Shown piece by piece: positions 1-11,600 of a stretch of DNA of 34,182 bases. Position 1 is the first letter of the stretch. Each line of letters starts with the position of its first letter. A model generated the notes under the pieces. That model searched no databases and was not told where the DNA came from. It saw only the letters and a list, made by a program, of their open reading frames with translations. A program made the translations under genes and the position numbers. The DNA comes from Tritrichomonas foetus. Its lineage: Eukaryota; Parabasalia; Tritrichomonadida; Tritrichomonadidae. Where the stretch lies: the NCBI GenBank assembly GCA_001839685.1, contig MLAK01001088.1:1-34182 (forward strand), written 5' to 3'.

Positions 1-1054
1 TTGAGTTTAATATCACTTCATTTCTGTATTATACCTAACCAAATATGAACCATATCTACTTTAGGATTACCTTCAACCATTGGTTTGGTTGTTGTTTGTT
101 TTATCCTTTTAGTTGNATATTAACTGGCACCCTTTACTATATTAACTTTACTCTTATTTCACCTTTCGAAGGTGTCATTCGTATAATAAAAAATTCAAGC
201 CCGCGAAGTCCCAACTTTTTCTTTTTTGGAAATTTGGTATATTTTTTGGAACAATTGATTTAGTCAATGCTTCATTAGAATCTCATCACATTCATATGAT
301 TTTGGTGAAATTTTTCTTAATTGAGGAAAACGAGAGTATGAATCAAACTTAAAAAACCAAAAATAATCATATTCCGAAATGATATTATTATGAAATAATT
401 ATAACATAACATACATTAAATAAATTCAAAATATGTTTAGTTAAAATTTTTAGGATTCTGGGAATAATAAGTTAGATCTGGTGAATTGATACAAATAATC
501 ATGAAATATTACATTCATTTCCCATGTTACGGAAATTTCATTTGATTCATTTATTATCTACTCAGAAAGCCAAAAATTTATCGAAGTCAATTCCAATAGA
601 AACACTACTTCAATTACTTGGATAGACAAAACTCATTTATTTCATGAGTTTTACATGTTAATTCAACATTTCTAACAGAATTTTTTCAACAGGAAATATT
701 TCTTTTCAGTTTCGAATGTTATTTTTAATTAACAACGTGAATTGCCGAACTTCTTTTGTGACTCTAAATTGGCGAAAAGTGGGTGATAGAAGGTACAGCT
801 TTATATATACTCACTATGAAATGAGCGCCATTTGTTATATGTAATGATTCTTATTTCACTACTCGAAAAGATAATGTTAAAAAAAATTGATAATATAGAT
901 CATTCTGATTCTCAAAGATGCGGAAATCGAATGGAAAAATTCAATGAATTTTATTTTCAATCAAAGAAACAATGGGAAATATTCTTATTCAAGATTTTAA
1001 ATCACAAAAAAATTCGCTTATTTATTGATATTTTCATTTGATGACAGGAGATTG
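1..1054. other. Intergenic, no convincing gene
   Basis: This stretch is AT-rich and contains one unresolved base (n at 116). The open frames in it are short and recall no protein family. The longest plausible one begins at ATG 844 and encodes 65 residues up to 1041. It lies 33 bases after a good initiator-like TCACTA (811-816), so a small gene cannot be excluded, but no domain is visible. Otherwise I see nothing to annotate. Confidence 0.5.
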
Positions 1055-2098
1055 TTAGGCTGATGATTCTGATGTATAATCATAATGTTTCCGTTTATGA
1101 GAGTGTTTTCGATGACGATGATGATATGTTGGTGTTGGTGTTGAACTTGAACTATAACAATAATCAGAATCAGAATCAGAATACCTTCTAGCACGATGGT
1201 GTTTTTTAGATTTCTTCTTGCTTTCCTTTCTTCCCCATTCTAAAGGATCCCACGTGAATAAAAACCGTAAATTTTTAGGAGGATTAAAGAATCTCGGGAA
1301 TAATGCAAGGCGAGCAAAGCGAAGATGAATATGTGCAAAAGGAATTCCAATAATGGTTATTGCAAAAAAAACCGCAATTATACAATGCATTAATGCTGAT
1401 TCAAATCCACCAAATATAATCCATAATATTTCGAAAATAGTAAGATCATTTATTGTTGGGTTCGTTTTTTTTAATCTTTCCTCATCAGGCCATAACGAAA
1501 AAACCAAGAGTTTCAGATTTCCAATTGCAAATGGAAGTAAAACTATTGATCCAATGCTTACACAAAAACTAAATCCATATAGCATAGGTAAGAAAAATCC
1601 ACCCAACACTAAGAAGAGAATAATGTTTATCTGACTGAATACCATTGGTTGAAATTCAACTTGAATATAATAATTAACGTAAAAAATAACAACTTTGTTG
1701 TGATTGAAATAATTTTTTTGTCTCAAATTCGTTCGAATTACACACAAAAAATATGCCATCTCCAAATTTTTTTGTCGAAAAGTCATGGAAATATTTTGAA
1801 TATGACAAATATCATGATAAATCTTTTGATTACATTTATAGACTATCTGTGATAATATTTCTTGAGTTTCATTCAAATGCACCAATTTTGATTGTAAATA
1901 ATGTGAATAAAAGACAACCTTAACCACAAGTGCAGATACAGCTACATAATCATGTTTAAGAGCTGAATATTGAAAAATTCCGGGAAAAAACAGTGTTGTA
2001 TAATTATAATTTCGGCCAGATGAAGTGAATACATGATGAATGATTTCTCTTGTTATTACAGGAAGTAAAGTAAAGCAGAAAGTCATTAAATCAAGCAT
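1055..2098 (-). CDS. YccF-domain multi-pass membrane protein
   Basis: The second half of this 347-residue frame is a YccF-type domain (PF03733, first described in bacterial inner-membrane proteins of unknown function). There are two related hydrophobic repeats. Residues about 157-204 carry LVLGGFF and end in LKLLVFSLWP. Residues about 223-270 carry IIFGGFESALMH and TIIGIPFAHIHLRFA and end in ALFP. The paired GGF / IGIP / ALFP signatures match YccF closely. After them comes a cytosolic-looking tail (about 283-347) rich in Lys, His, Ser and Tyr, with SDSDSD and HRHRKHSHKRKH. The start is uncertain. The domain could begin at Met152 (ATG at 1645, giving 196 residues), yet the frame stays open for 151 codons upstream, which is unlikely by chance at this AT content. 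That segment has hydrophobic stretches but resembles nothing I know. The function is unknown; a membrane location is likely. Confidence 0.7.
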   Translation of the reverse strand: MLDLMTFCFTLLPVITREIIHHVFTSSGRNYNYTTLFFPGIFQYSALKHDYVAVSALVVKVVFYSHYLQSKLVHLNETQEILSQIVYKCNQKIYHDICHIQNISMTFRQKNLEMAYFLCVIRTNLRQKNYFNHNKVVIFYVNYYIQVEFQPMVFSQINIILFLVLGGFFLPMLYGFSFCVSIGSIVLLPFAIGNLKLLVFSLWPDEERLKKTNPTINDLTIFEILWIIFGGFESALMHCIIAVFFAITIIGIPFAHIHLRFARLALFPRFFNPPKNLRFLFTWDPLEWGRKESKKKSKKHHRARRYSDSDSDYCYSSSSTPTPTYHHRHRKHSHKRKHYDYTSESSA

Positions 2099-2656
2099 TT
2101 GGGAAGCAAATTATTGGTTGGGCCAAAAAAAATTTAAAGTATTATTGGAGTATTTTTCTAAATTTCATTGTATATGATACTGTTTAGAAAACTCAGTAGT
2201 CACATTCCTAATCTAATGAAAGGGGAAAAGAGAATCGTGATCATCTTTATACACGATTTATTTCGTGTAAACTATACAAAAAGGTATTTATTTCATAGAA
2301 AAAATGCCTATAACTGTAATACTTTTCAATTTATATTTATTCAGTATTTGAAATAAAAATGCCTTTTGAAAACGGTTAGGGAAAAAATTGAATTTACCAA
2401 CAAAATCACTTAAAAATTTGAAATCCTAAAATTATTCAATGATGACCGATGATGTTAGACTCCTCAAAAATTTCATTTCTAACTTTTTACGTTACCAATT
2501 ATTTATTTTTCTAAGAATTAATTCGGAGAAAATTGAGATATCACTAAAAAAGTTATAACATCTTACGATTAAGCATGTTTTCAATACAAACATATCAACT
2601 TTTTCTTAATATTATGAGAAATTCTATCATTCGAGAAAATTTGCATTTTAAGCTAA
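2099..2656. other. Divergent intergenic region
   Basis: This AT-rich spacer separates the YccF-domain gene (-) from the HECT ligase gene (+). It contains CCTTT (2362-2366) and AACGGTTA (2371-2378), which match the T. vaginalis M5 and M3 core-promoter words. They lie about 280 bases from the HECT start, further than expected, so they may be chance matches. No gene was seen. Confidence 0.4.
2627..2632 (+). promoter_or_regulatory. Initiator-like TCATTC before the HECT gene
   Basis: The TCATT here fits the trichomonad initiator TCA-Py-(T/A), 25 bases before ATG 2657. That agrees with the short 5' leaders known in T. vaginalis. Such words are common in AT-rich DNA, so the support is moderate. Confidence 0.4.
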
Positions 2657-5600
2657 ATGGGTCAAGATCAGTCTCGGCCTCCCCCAATTCGTGGAAATTA
2701 TGATTTTTCAGCAAACAATTTCGATAGTGTATTTGAGGTAGGCTACGACGAATTGCTTTCTATCGACGATATTCTATCGACTTTATTTATCAGCAATTCT
2801 TCACAAAAATCAAAGGCGCTTTGGCTTCCAGATGAATCATTATTAATAAACATTATTTTAAATCCAACAGTTTTTACTCGATATAATAAATCATCTGATG
2901 TATGGCATAACATTTTAGCGCCATTATTTATTGGTTCCTCTGAATCTCGTCCATATATGCAGCAATTATTGTCATCGTTTTTCCAGTCAATCAAAGACAG
3001 ATCAGAAAATACTTACAACAAGGAAAAAGAATCAAGGACAGCGATTTTGGATAAAATAACAGATGAAAGAAGAGCCTTAATTAATGTTCACAATCCGAAA
3101 ACTAAAGTGAATTTTGATCTTAATAGTGAAACAATAAAGGCGTTGAAATCACATTCAGATTATTCGAGATTTGTTTCAATTTATTTTGAACAAAGATGTA
3201 AAAAATTATTTAATCCAAGTAACGTATTTTTTCCATTTTCACAGAAAATTACTAAACTATTAAAAGAAAGTAATGAAGACAGTTTTGCTTTTACGGCTAT
3301 TCGATGGGGAATGGCTTCATCTGATTTATCTCCTTTAATTGATGGTTTTGTTCAAATTACAAAAGATACATTAAATGGCGTAATTCCTCAGAAAAAAATT
3401 TCATTGCATTTATTGGCAGCAGCTGTTCAAAATTTGACGCTTACAAATTCTGCATTTATTCCAACATCCGCATCACTTGTTGGATCTTCTGCTTTATCAT
3501 CTGTTGAGTTATCTGTGAATCCAATCTCCTCTTTATATTCCGATGGCAAACATTTATATTTACTTGGAAAACGATCAACTTTGATTATTGTCGATCTTTC
3601 AAAAAGTATCACAAAAAATAACCAGCGTGTTAGATTTGAAACTATCAGAAATCTTGGGAAAGAACGACTAAGCCTATGCTTAACTGGTGGAAATAATCAT
3701 TTGATTATTTTTAGCAAAAATACATCGCAATCATTTATTTATCGTTTGAATCCTTTTGGTCGAGTTGAAGGTTCAATTAATTATCAATCTGATTTATTTT
3801 TCAGTACGCCAAAATTAAAAACTCCTTTTACAAGCGATGGAAAATTTATTTATTCGGTTGATTCTGCACGAAAATTAGCAATTTTTTCGATTGAAGATCC
3901 ACCTAATGTCAGATTTATCAAATTTGTAGAATTTCAGAGCAGTAATGTTTTATTAGTTGTTCCATTTGATCGAGCATTAGTACCAAAAGAATGGTTAATT
4001 CATTCTACAGTTTTTACCAATGGTGTAATTTTTTCTTTTCTGATATTAAGAAGAGCTGATAATAACAATTTTTCCTATTTTATGCGAAACTTTTCTTTGG
4101 CTGATGGTTCACACGTGAGTGATGTTTCATTTGCATTGAAATGGCCAATTCTATCTCTTTCAATTGATCCTTGGAATGGTTGTATTTGGGCAATATCACC
4201 AAACCAAGATCAAGTTAATGTATTGAAAATGCATTTGAATTGTTCTCTTCCTCCTTGGTTTACAGGAAATGATTTATTTTCACCTCCAACTTTCCATACT
4301 GTTATATCATCATTATTAAATGCAGAATCATGCGAAACAGTATCATATGGCTTAATCAATTTTCTTGATTATTATTCGTATCATTTTTATAGCTCATCTT
4401 TTCATGGATTGCTATCAAATCCTCAATATAATATAAATATTGCACATTCTTTTGCACCTTGTACAAATGAAGCCATACACTCTCTGCTACGTTCAATAAA
4501 ATTCTTTATAAGAATGTTTGTTGATACTAAAAGAACGAAATTGTGGACAACTGAAAAAATTAAGGCTTCAATTGTAATTATGATTAGACTTTTAGAATAT
4601 AATTTATCCAATTTTGAAACTAGGTATTTAGATGATTCGCAGCAAAAAATTATTTTACTTGAATCAAACAAAGGAATAATCAAGGTTTTATCAATGATTA
4701 TTCGTGATAATTCGCTTCGATTTGCTCATAAAGCTTCATGTTTCACAATTGTAAATAATTTTGGTTTATTATTCAAAAATGATTATTCACAATGTCCTTC
4801 AATCTTTTTAAAAATTAATGAATTGATGCCAAATGACTTTGGTTATTTTATGCTTCAAAAATTACACAACCTTCATCTATTTTCGTATTGTTTTACACCA
4901 GAAACATTTAAAAGAATATTTAATCCAATCATTGGTTCGATGGCAAGAGCTAAACCTAATCAAATTGAGTTAATTAAGATGTTTCATCGAAGTATCATGT
5001 ATGAAATGTATCACATTTATTCAACATCACCAATAGAAATAGATCCATCTTATAAGATCATTCAAGACACTTTTTTTTGTTTTATTTCTTCATTTATTGA
5101 TCAAATGACAATTTTTATAAAAAAATTACCAAATACTTATGATGAAAAACTTTTTACAAATTCCTCTTTTATATCTTTGTTTAGCAAGTGGCTATTACTT
5201 TTTCAACCATTTTCAGATTTTACACGTGTTTCAGCAGTAATTGCAACTTTATTTAAACCTATTTTTAATGCCTTAACTGAGAAAATTAAGCAATTTAATA
5301 TTGATTCACCTATTCGAAAAGATAAAAATGAATTTTATAAAGTTTATTGGATTTTCTTTCAAATTTATTCTGTTTATATTCATTCATTATCCTCATTATT
5401 GGATGGTGGATCTGAGTTCAGTGATACAACACGCTATTCGTGGTTAATTAAATCAACATTGTCAAGCCAATTAACGATAACGGAAATAAATCAAATAGTG
5501 TCCAATATGTTTTCCAATAAGGAAGACATATTAATGATTAGTGATAAAAAATTGCAAAAAGGACTTAGTTTTAAGATTTCAAACAAGACAAGTATTTCTA

Positions 5601-8600
5601 AATTGATAGAATTTGAATTCTTAAGAAATATGATTTCGCCAAAAGCGCCAGAATCAATTATCTCATTGTTTAATTTTTTATATGATTCTGTTCCAAATCG
5701 ATTTAATAAAAGATTGAATGAAAATGATAAACATTTTGAAAGAGTGATATTTTCAGCCTTTATGAAACAACTTGGATTTATTAATGAAGTTATTGACTTA
5801 CACACAAATATTCTTGAAGGTAATTTCATGAACAAAGGAAATGAATCAAATCATAAAAGCGTATTAACTCATTATCTAAAACAAACAATGGAAATGATTT
5901 ATAGAATTAGAATGATTTTAAATGTGTCTAAACAAGCCACTAAACAACTTGAATTATCCCAACAAAATGATCTCCCACTCAGACCTATTGATTCTCTCAA
6001 ACAAAATTATTCTGAATATAAACAAGAAGTTTTTAGAAAATGCATTTTTCTTTTACATATTCAGCCTTGTTTGAGGTTTCAATCACAATCTTTTGAAGTT
6101 GCATTTCCAAATTTCTTGAACAGAATCAGATCATTTATAGTTTCTGAAGTGAGTTTGGATCAATATTTTTGTTTAATTGACTCTTCAGAAATAGCTAGAG
6201 TGAATGTTTCACTTGGTTTACAGTTAATTAACGATGTTCTAACAAGCAGCTGCATCTGTACTTGTAAATATTTCTTAATCGAGAAATTGGCATCATCTCC
6301 AAACTTTTTAACTTTTTTAACGGCTATGTCTGATGATTCTTTCACCGAAGCTGCTAATTCTTGTATTGATGCGATTAAAATATTGTTGAATCACTTGTGC
6401 GATTTAATGAGATTGAATACATGTTTAAATACTCAAGTTATCTTTTTCTTGAATTTAATCTTAATGATCAGACATATTGGTGACAATGTGATTTACAATC
6501 CTCTATTGCAAATGATATCAGTGATAAATGACATAAAAGATTATATGTGTGATCATAATTATCGATCATTTATTGGAATAATTGCAACAGCTTTATATGT
6601 ACTATGCAATGAAAATCCTGAAATTGTTCATAACCAATTATTCATAGAATCAGTACAGAAATTGTGTCAAAATCATTCAATAATCACTGCTAAAGATTTA
6701 TCATTGGCTCATATTTGTATGAAAATGAATGTTTCTTCTCATTTAACAATTCATAATATGATTGAACTGATGCAAAATATTCAACCTGAGTATTACTATT
6801 CAGCATGCAATTTATTTTATGATGTAATTAAACAAGATCCCAAAAACAATGAAGGCTATTTTTGGATTTTGAATGAAATTTCTCAAATTTCTTTAGGTGG
6901 GGTTTCCAAATTAATGATTCAATGCAAATGTATAACATCTGATAATCCTTTGAAATATGAATATGTAAAGACACCTGATGCATTATTAAGTGGTGCATCA
7001 TCATTGATTCAACTATGCAGAAAAATCCTTCAAAGTAACTCACAAGCATCTCAACATTTATGTTTTTTATTTGAACTTATTTTGAAACGCTCAAATGAAA
7101 TCCAAATGTTCTATAGCTCGCATTTATTATTTTCAATTTTTGCTATCCTTTCAAATTCAATTGATGTGATTCGAATGAGCTCTTTAATTCAAAATAAAGA
7201 AACAAATAATATTTATTTTATTAATTCATTCACAAGAGATGGATATTCATGTTGGCAACTGCCATTAAATTCTCATTCAGTTCCTCAAGAAGTTCGCTTG
7301 TCAACTAATAATACACCAATTTCTATAATTCCATTTTCACCACATATCTTTTCAAATTTTGATTTATTAATTCCTTACTTTTTGAATCATTTGGAATCCA
7401 AGCAAAATAATATTACTGATGAAGCACTATCATATTATGTTATGGCTTCTTTTCGTGAATATTGTAATGATCCAATATTTCTTACCAAAATTTTTGAATG
7501 TATCCCAAAAATTCCACTCAGCCATGTTGAGTTTGGTGATTCAACAAATGATTTTATGAATATTTTGAAGTGTCATTTGTTTAATGAATCCGATGGATTT
7601 TTTTCAAACCTTTCGATGAACTCGCCTAAAACATTCTTTAATGCAGTGTCACTTGTTACTTGTAATGCTCGATCCAATTATTTTATTAGTTTTAATTGTC
7701 TAAAGTCGATAAAAGGAATAAACACTTTTATTTCTAATTTTAATTCACAAGACAAGCCCATCTCTTTAACATTGAATATTCCTACAAATACAAAGTTTGA
7801 TGCTGGTTTATTTGTTCCTTCTTCTCAACCGAATGGAAGTAAAACTCTTCTTCTCATAGCACATAATTCCAAACCATTTATTCTTGGATCACAACAAAAA
7901 GATTTAATGAAAAAACCAAGTAAATTAATTATTAAATACACACCATCAACGCATGAAGCAACAATTATTGATGAAATTACTAATGAAAAACTGATAAAAA
8001 CATTTTTCTCCTCTCAAAATATTACCTTCGTCATTGTTTTATATGGTGAAGCTTCCATAAACTATTCATTTAATGATAAGAAGCCATCATTATATCGAAA
8101 ATCATATACACCTTTAAGTAAATCATCAAGCTTTCATTTACCTTCACTAAAACATCCAACATTTACAACAATGAATGAAAAAGAATGTACACGTCATTAT
8201 TCTCAAATTTCAATGCCTACTCTATTAGAGTATCCACGAAATATGGTAGAGCCATCACTTCAAAAGATTACCACATCAATACCATATCATGAAAAACCCG
8301 TTTATTCACAAACAACTTTTTCAGATTTCTCTTATGTTGGATTTCAAGTGCCTTCCAACTTGGTTTATGAAACAACTCAACCATTATTAATTGATAAAAC
8401 GGTTGATATCACCAATATTCCATCAATTATTAGTTCAACTGGTCAAGTAAGTAAAGCAAAAGAGAATTCATTCATTTCTTTGAATTACTTTCCACCATTT
8501 CATCCTTCTAATTTTGACATAATGCCAACAACCCTTTTAAATCATCATTTAACAGGTATTATTCCAAAATTACGTGATCAGACCAAAGTTTCTTTATTAA

Positions 8601-11600
8601 TCAAATATTTTTCTACACCAAATATTCCTAACTTGGATTCATATTTGAATTCATTCTTTCCAAGTATTTCTTCCATTTTTAACTTCTTATTGAGTATTAT
8701 TATTTATATTGAGCCATTAAAACCCTTAAATATTCTCAAAGGAACTTCACCAATTAATTTTGAATTCAATAACCTTGATCCAAAAGTTCAACATCGTTCT
8801 GAATATGCATTACATAGTGCCACTATTCATAAAATATTAAACCATGTTCAAGAAAAAGGTAGTGCTGATATGATTTTAAATCATTGGCTTAAATCACTAA
8901 GTTCAGAATTCAATAATGCATATTCTCATTCAGTTCGAAAAAACCATCATTGGACAGTTGTTTTACCTTACACCGAAAATGAAATTAAAGTATCACAAAA
9001 ACATGCAATATGCTGGCTAGTTCTACAAAGTGGTTTTGGAACAACTTCTGAATCTTTTGCTTCATTTAGAGATTGTACAAGCAATTCTAAGCAAAGTATT
9101 GATTTATTAGATGACATTATTTGTTTGAAAGGCTCTTCATTTATTGCATCAATTAAAAATCAACATACAAATCGAAATATAGTTGCAATTCCATGTTTCA
9201 ACAGGAATGAATCACTTTATGGGACATTTTTTGAACTATTGCTTTCATTTAAATATTTTGTGTATTATTTTAAATCAAAAATACCAACTTTGATTAATTC
9301 AACTATAAAAAGCATTCGTTTAACATTATATTCCTTGTTTGTTGATGGTTTTAATGCACGCTCACCTTTTTTCACAACGTTTGGATCAGATTTTCTTCAA
9401 TTTCTTCTTTTAAACGTTCCAATAATTCCTTCAGATTTGAATGAGACTTTAATTTACAAATTATCATTGTTATCTATTTACACGCCCGCCAATACATTTC
9501 CTTATATTCACCAATTTATTGAAGACCAACAAAATGTTTTAGATGAAATATACATTTTCGGTGGGCAGGATTTATTCAATGATTCAATTTCACCATCAGC
9601 TTCCATAGACGTCATTGAATATCAACCATTAAATGGATCCTTAAATGGTTCACCCAATAATTCCATAAATAGTCCAAGAAACAATTCACTAACCAATTCA
9701 ACGAGTGGTACATTTAATACCCCCACTAATGGATCTCCCAATAGTTCACAAAATAATTCACCAAATAGCTCATCGAATAATTCGAAATTTAAATTATTTG
9801 ATTCACCTTTCCCTGATGTGATTTCGGAAGATGAATATTTACCAAAAATTATTTCTAATGTTAAGCGAGTTTTAGTAAAACGACGCGATGTTCATTCTTG
9901 TCCATTTCATTTGCTTCTTCATAAATGGATTCAATATTCCTCGAAATATCCATCAACCAAAATTCGTTTCATCTCAGACAAAGTTTGTGTTTTAACTTTT
10001 TCTTTCTTTACTCCACAAAAGTTTCGCTTTAAGTTTAATGTAATGCCAACATCTATTCGATTCCGTATTGCTTTTGATGAAAAATTTAATAATTCCCGCT
10101 ATTTTCCACCAGACGCACCAATTTCAACGAAAGGTCATTCTGATTTATTTATTTCAATTGAAGATGATGAAGACATCAAATTCTCTGATATGTATTTTTA
10201 TGTTGAAAGTGATGATCAAATTTTAATAGAAGATTTTATTATGCAATATAAAAGCCAATTTGTTCTTGATGCCAAAGTTTTCTTCATTCATTGGGATGTG
10301 AAAAACGATCAAACTCTTCTTCAATGTTTTCCACCAAAGCCCTATTATCGACATTCTATGTCATTATTATTTGATCCAATTAATATTCAATTTTCACATT
10401 TGAATTATCCAATAAATATTTTATGTTGTAGACTGTATTTCTTAATGATTATTAATTTCTATTATACAAGAAATCGCTCATATTTTGCAAAAGATGCAAC
10501 ATTACATAGCTTTTTACCATCAATTTTAATGAAAATCAAAATAGAGAAGTTTAGGAAATTAGTATCTCATTCTGATGAAGAAGAAGGCGAATATTTCAAA
10601 ATTAATAGAAAAGCTGCTTTCGAAGTCAGAGATGGACAATCAAAAAATTTAGATTTTACTTTAATTTCACAACTTACATCTATTTATACAACACCCTCAC
10701 ATTTTCGAGTTGCTGGAGAAACACCTTGGAAAGTTCATTTAATTGGAGAACAAGGTTGCGATGTTGGCGGCTTAGCAAGAGAGTTAGTTACTGAAGCTGC
10801 TATTGATTTAATAACACCAAATTGTGGTTTAGTTGTTCCTGTTCCTAATGCTTTAAATGAAAATAATCCAGCGCAGAGTAATTGGGTCATACCAATACCA
10901 AATAAAAGACATAAAAATATCTTAAAACAATATAATTTTGCTGGTGCATTAATAGGCATTGCAATTCGATGTGAACTCACTCAAGAATTCAACTTTCCCC
11001 CTTTAGTTTGGGAATATTTAATGCATGGCACAATTTCATTAGATCGTATTTTTGAAATCGATCATAACTTTCAAACTTTGATTCATGGATTAAAGCAAGC
11101 TTCAGCAACTGGAGTCGTATCATCAATCAGCAAATTTAATCTTCGATTTGTAGTTCAAAATTCAATGGGAGTTGATTCACTCCTCACTCAACGCGGTTCT
11201 GAAGAAGTTGTTAATTTCTCCAATGTTGAATCTTATATAGCAATGGCAACTGAATTCCGAATAAATGAAATGAAAGAATACCTTGATGCAATGGCTCATG
11301 GATTATGGGAAAATTTAAGTATGAACCCACCGAAATATTTGGATTGGCAAACTTTGGAGTTTGCTGCATGTGGAGAAAAAGACGTTCCTGTTGATGCTCT
11401 TCAAAAACTTGTGATTTTCTTTGAAGTCCCTCGTGATCAGCAAGATATATTTTGGCGTGTTCTAAAGCATTTTACAAGTGCACAAAGAAGCCTGTTTTTG
11501 AAGTTTTCCACTGGAAGGGTAAGAATTCCTGCACAAAATATAACATCACCGTTTTTAACAATTGATTTTAGTCACAGTGATGTTGACAAAATGCCAACTG

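Noticed and set aside
45..263. 72-codon open frame at the left edge
   Set aside because: It contains the unresolved base, is rich in Phe, Tyr and Ile as expected of random AT-rich sequence, and has no recognisable motif.
832..1041. Open frame of about 65-69 codons after a TCACTA word
   Set aside because: The longest version starts at TTG; the ATG version is short and has no family resemblance. Mentioned in the intergenic entry as a weak possibility only.
2362..2378. CCTTT and AACGGTTA (M5- and M3-like) as the HECT promoter
   Set aside because: They are about 280 bases from the start codon, while a closer TCATTC exists; no other gene begins next to them.
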